Assembly: GCA_031082285.1 (NCBI GenBank)
Contig: JAVHLK010000020.1
Coordinates: 12,027 to 64,494, forward strand
Direction: 5' to 3'
Length of the DNA: 52,468 nt
Source: Desulfomonilaceae bacterium
Lineage (GTDB): Bacteria; Desulfobacterota; Desulfomonilia; Desulfomonilales; Desulfomonilaceae
Position 1 is the first letter of the stretch, and each line of letters starts with the position of its first letter. Below the pieces are notes generated by a model. The model ran no database searches. It was not told the DNA's origin and worked only from the letters and a program-made list of their open reading frames with translations. Shown here in pieces: positions 52,456 to 52,468 of this stretch. Position numbers and translations under genes: made by a program.

Positions 52456-52468
52456 GAGGTCTGCACCA

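Overview
The window is GC-rich chromosomal DNA from a Gram-negative, strictly anaerobic bacterium. The best fit is a Desulfobacterota (deltaproteobacterial) sulfate reducer or syntroph of the Desulfomonile/Syntrophobacter kind. Evidence: two separate electron-transfer flavoproteins, one beside a membrane haem/Fe-S oxidoreductase of the ETF:menaquinone oxidoreductase type; an isobutyryl/short-chain-like acyl-CoA dehydrogenase; the anaerobe-type sulfide-to-homocysteine gene set (HcyBio/DUF39, UPF0280, NIL-ferredoxin); an archaeal-type phosphoglycerate mutase; and an outer membrane (LptD, a beta-barrel protein). The genus is inferred, not shown. No rRNA, tRNA, CRISPR array, transposase or phage gene was seen, so this looks like ordinary chromosome rather than an island.

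Layout. 1-4121: a palindrome cluster, then a membrane Fe-S oxidoreductase and etfBA. 4341-7501: biotin synthase (minus strand), diverging from two Hsp20 chaperones followed by the heat-shock sigma factor RpoH. 7855-14499: a secreted DUF1615 protein, a small secreted protein, a lipid-kinase-like protein, a beta-barrel protein with an AT-rich control region, and a large membrane glycosyltransferase-like TPR protein. 14668-16477: a second etfBA. 17300-20642: the homocysteine genes behind a long leader, then a Mut7-C protein. 20809-25585: a giant Ser/Thr kinase with two WD40 propellers and a membrane-anchored zinc-ribbon protein. 25628-33408 (minus strand): lptD, folC, a GxSxG hydrolase-like protein, a GSCFA protein, apgM and a small conserved protein. 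33739-39016: a UbiA-family prenyltransferase, two small unknown proteins, an acyl-CoA dehydrogenase, a cupin regulator and an SDR. 39475-40432: two related proline-rich secreted proteins behind a structured leader. 40508-48731: hisA-hisF, mutS2, dnaG, rpoD. 49200-51994: a MEMO-family protein with an N-terminal PqqD-like region and a Deg-type protease with PDZ domain. The last 450 bases hold dispersed palindromic repeats.

How the genes fit together. The acyl-CoA dehydrogenase and the two ETFs imply beta-oxidation or branched-chain acid oxidation, with electrons passed to menaquinone by the 201-2252 protein. HcyBio, UPF0280 and NIL-ferredoxin suit a sulfide-rich cell that makes homocysteine directly from sulfide. 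Hsp20-Hsp20-rpoH and dnaG-rpoD are stress and housekeeping transcription/replication modules.

Most noteworthy: a biotin synthase whose auxiliary-cluster ligands differ from the classical enzyme; an ETF oxidoreductase whose first CCG domain has lost its cysteine pair; a 380-base leader with an internal terminator-like hairpin before the homocysteine genes; the hairpin-rich leader and paired proline-rich secreted proteins; the kinase/WD40/zinc-ribbon pair; and a mosaic family of palindromic repeats at 1-90, 19259-19368, about 33020-33060 and 52011-52455. Many starts were moved inward from the longest reading frame on the basis of ribosome binding sites and family length.
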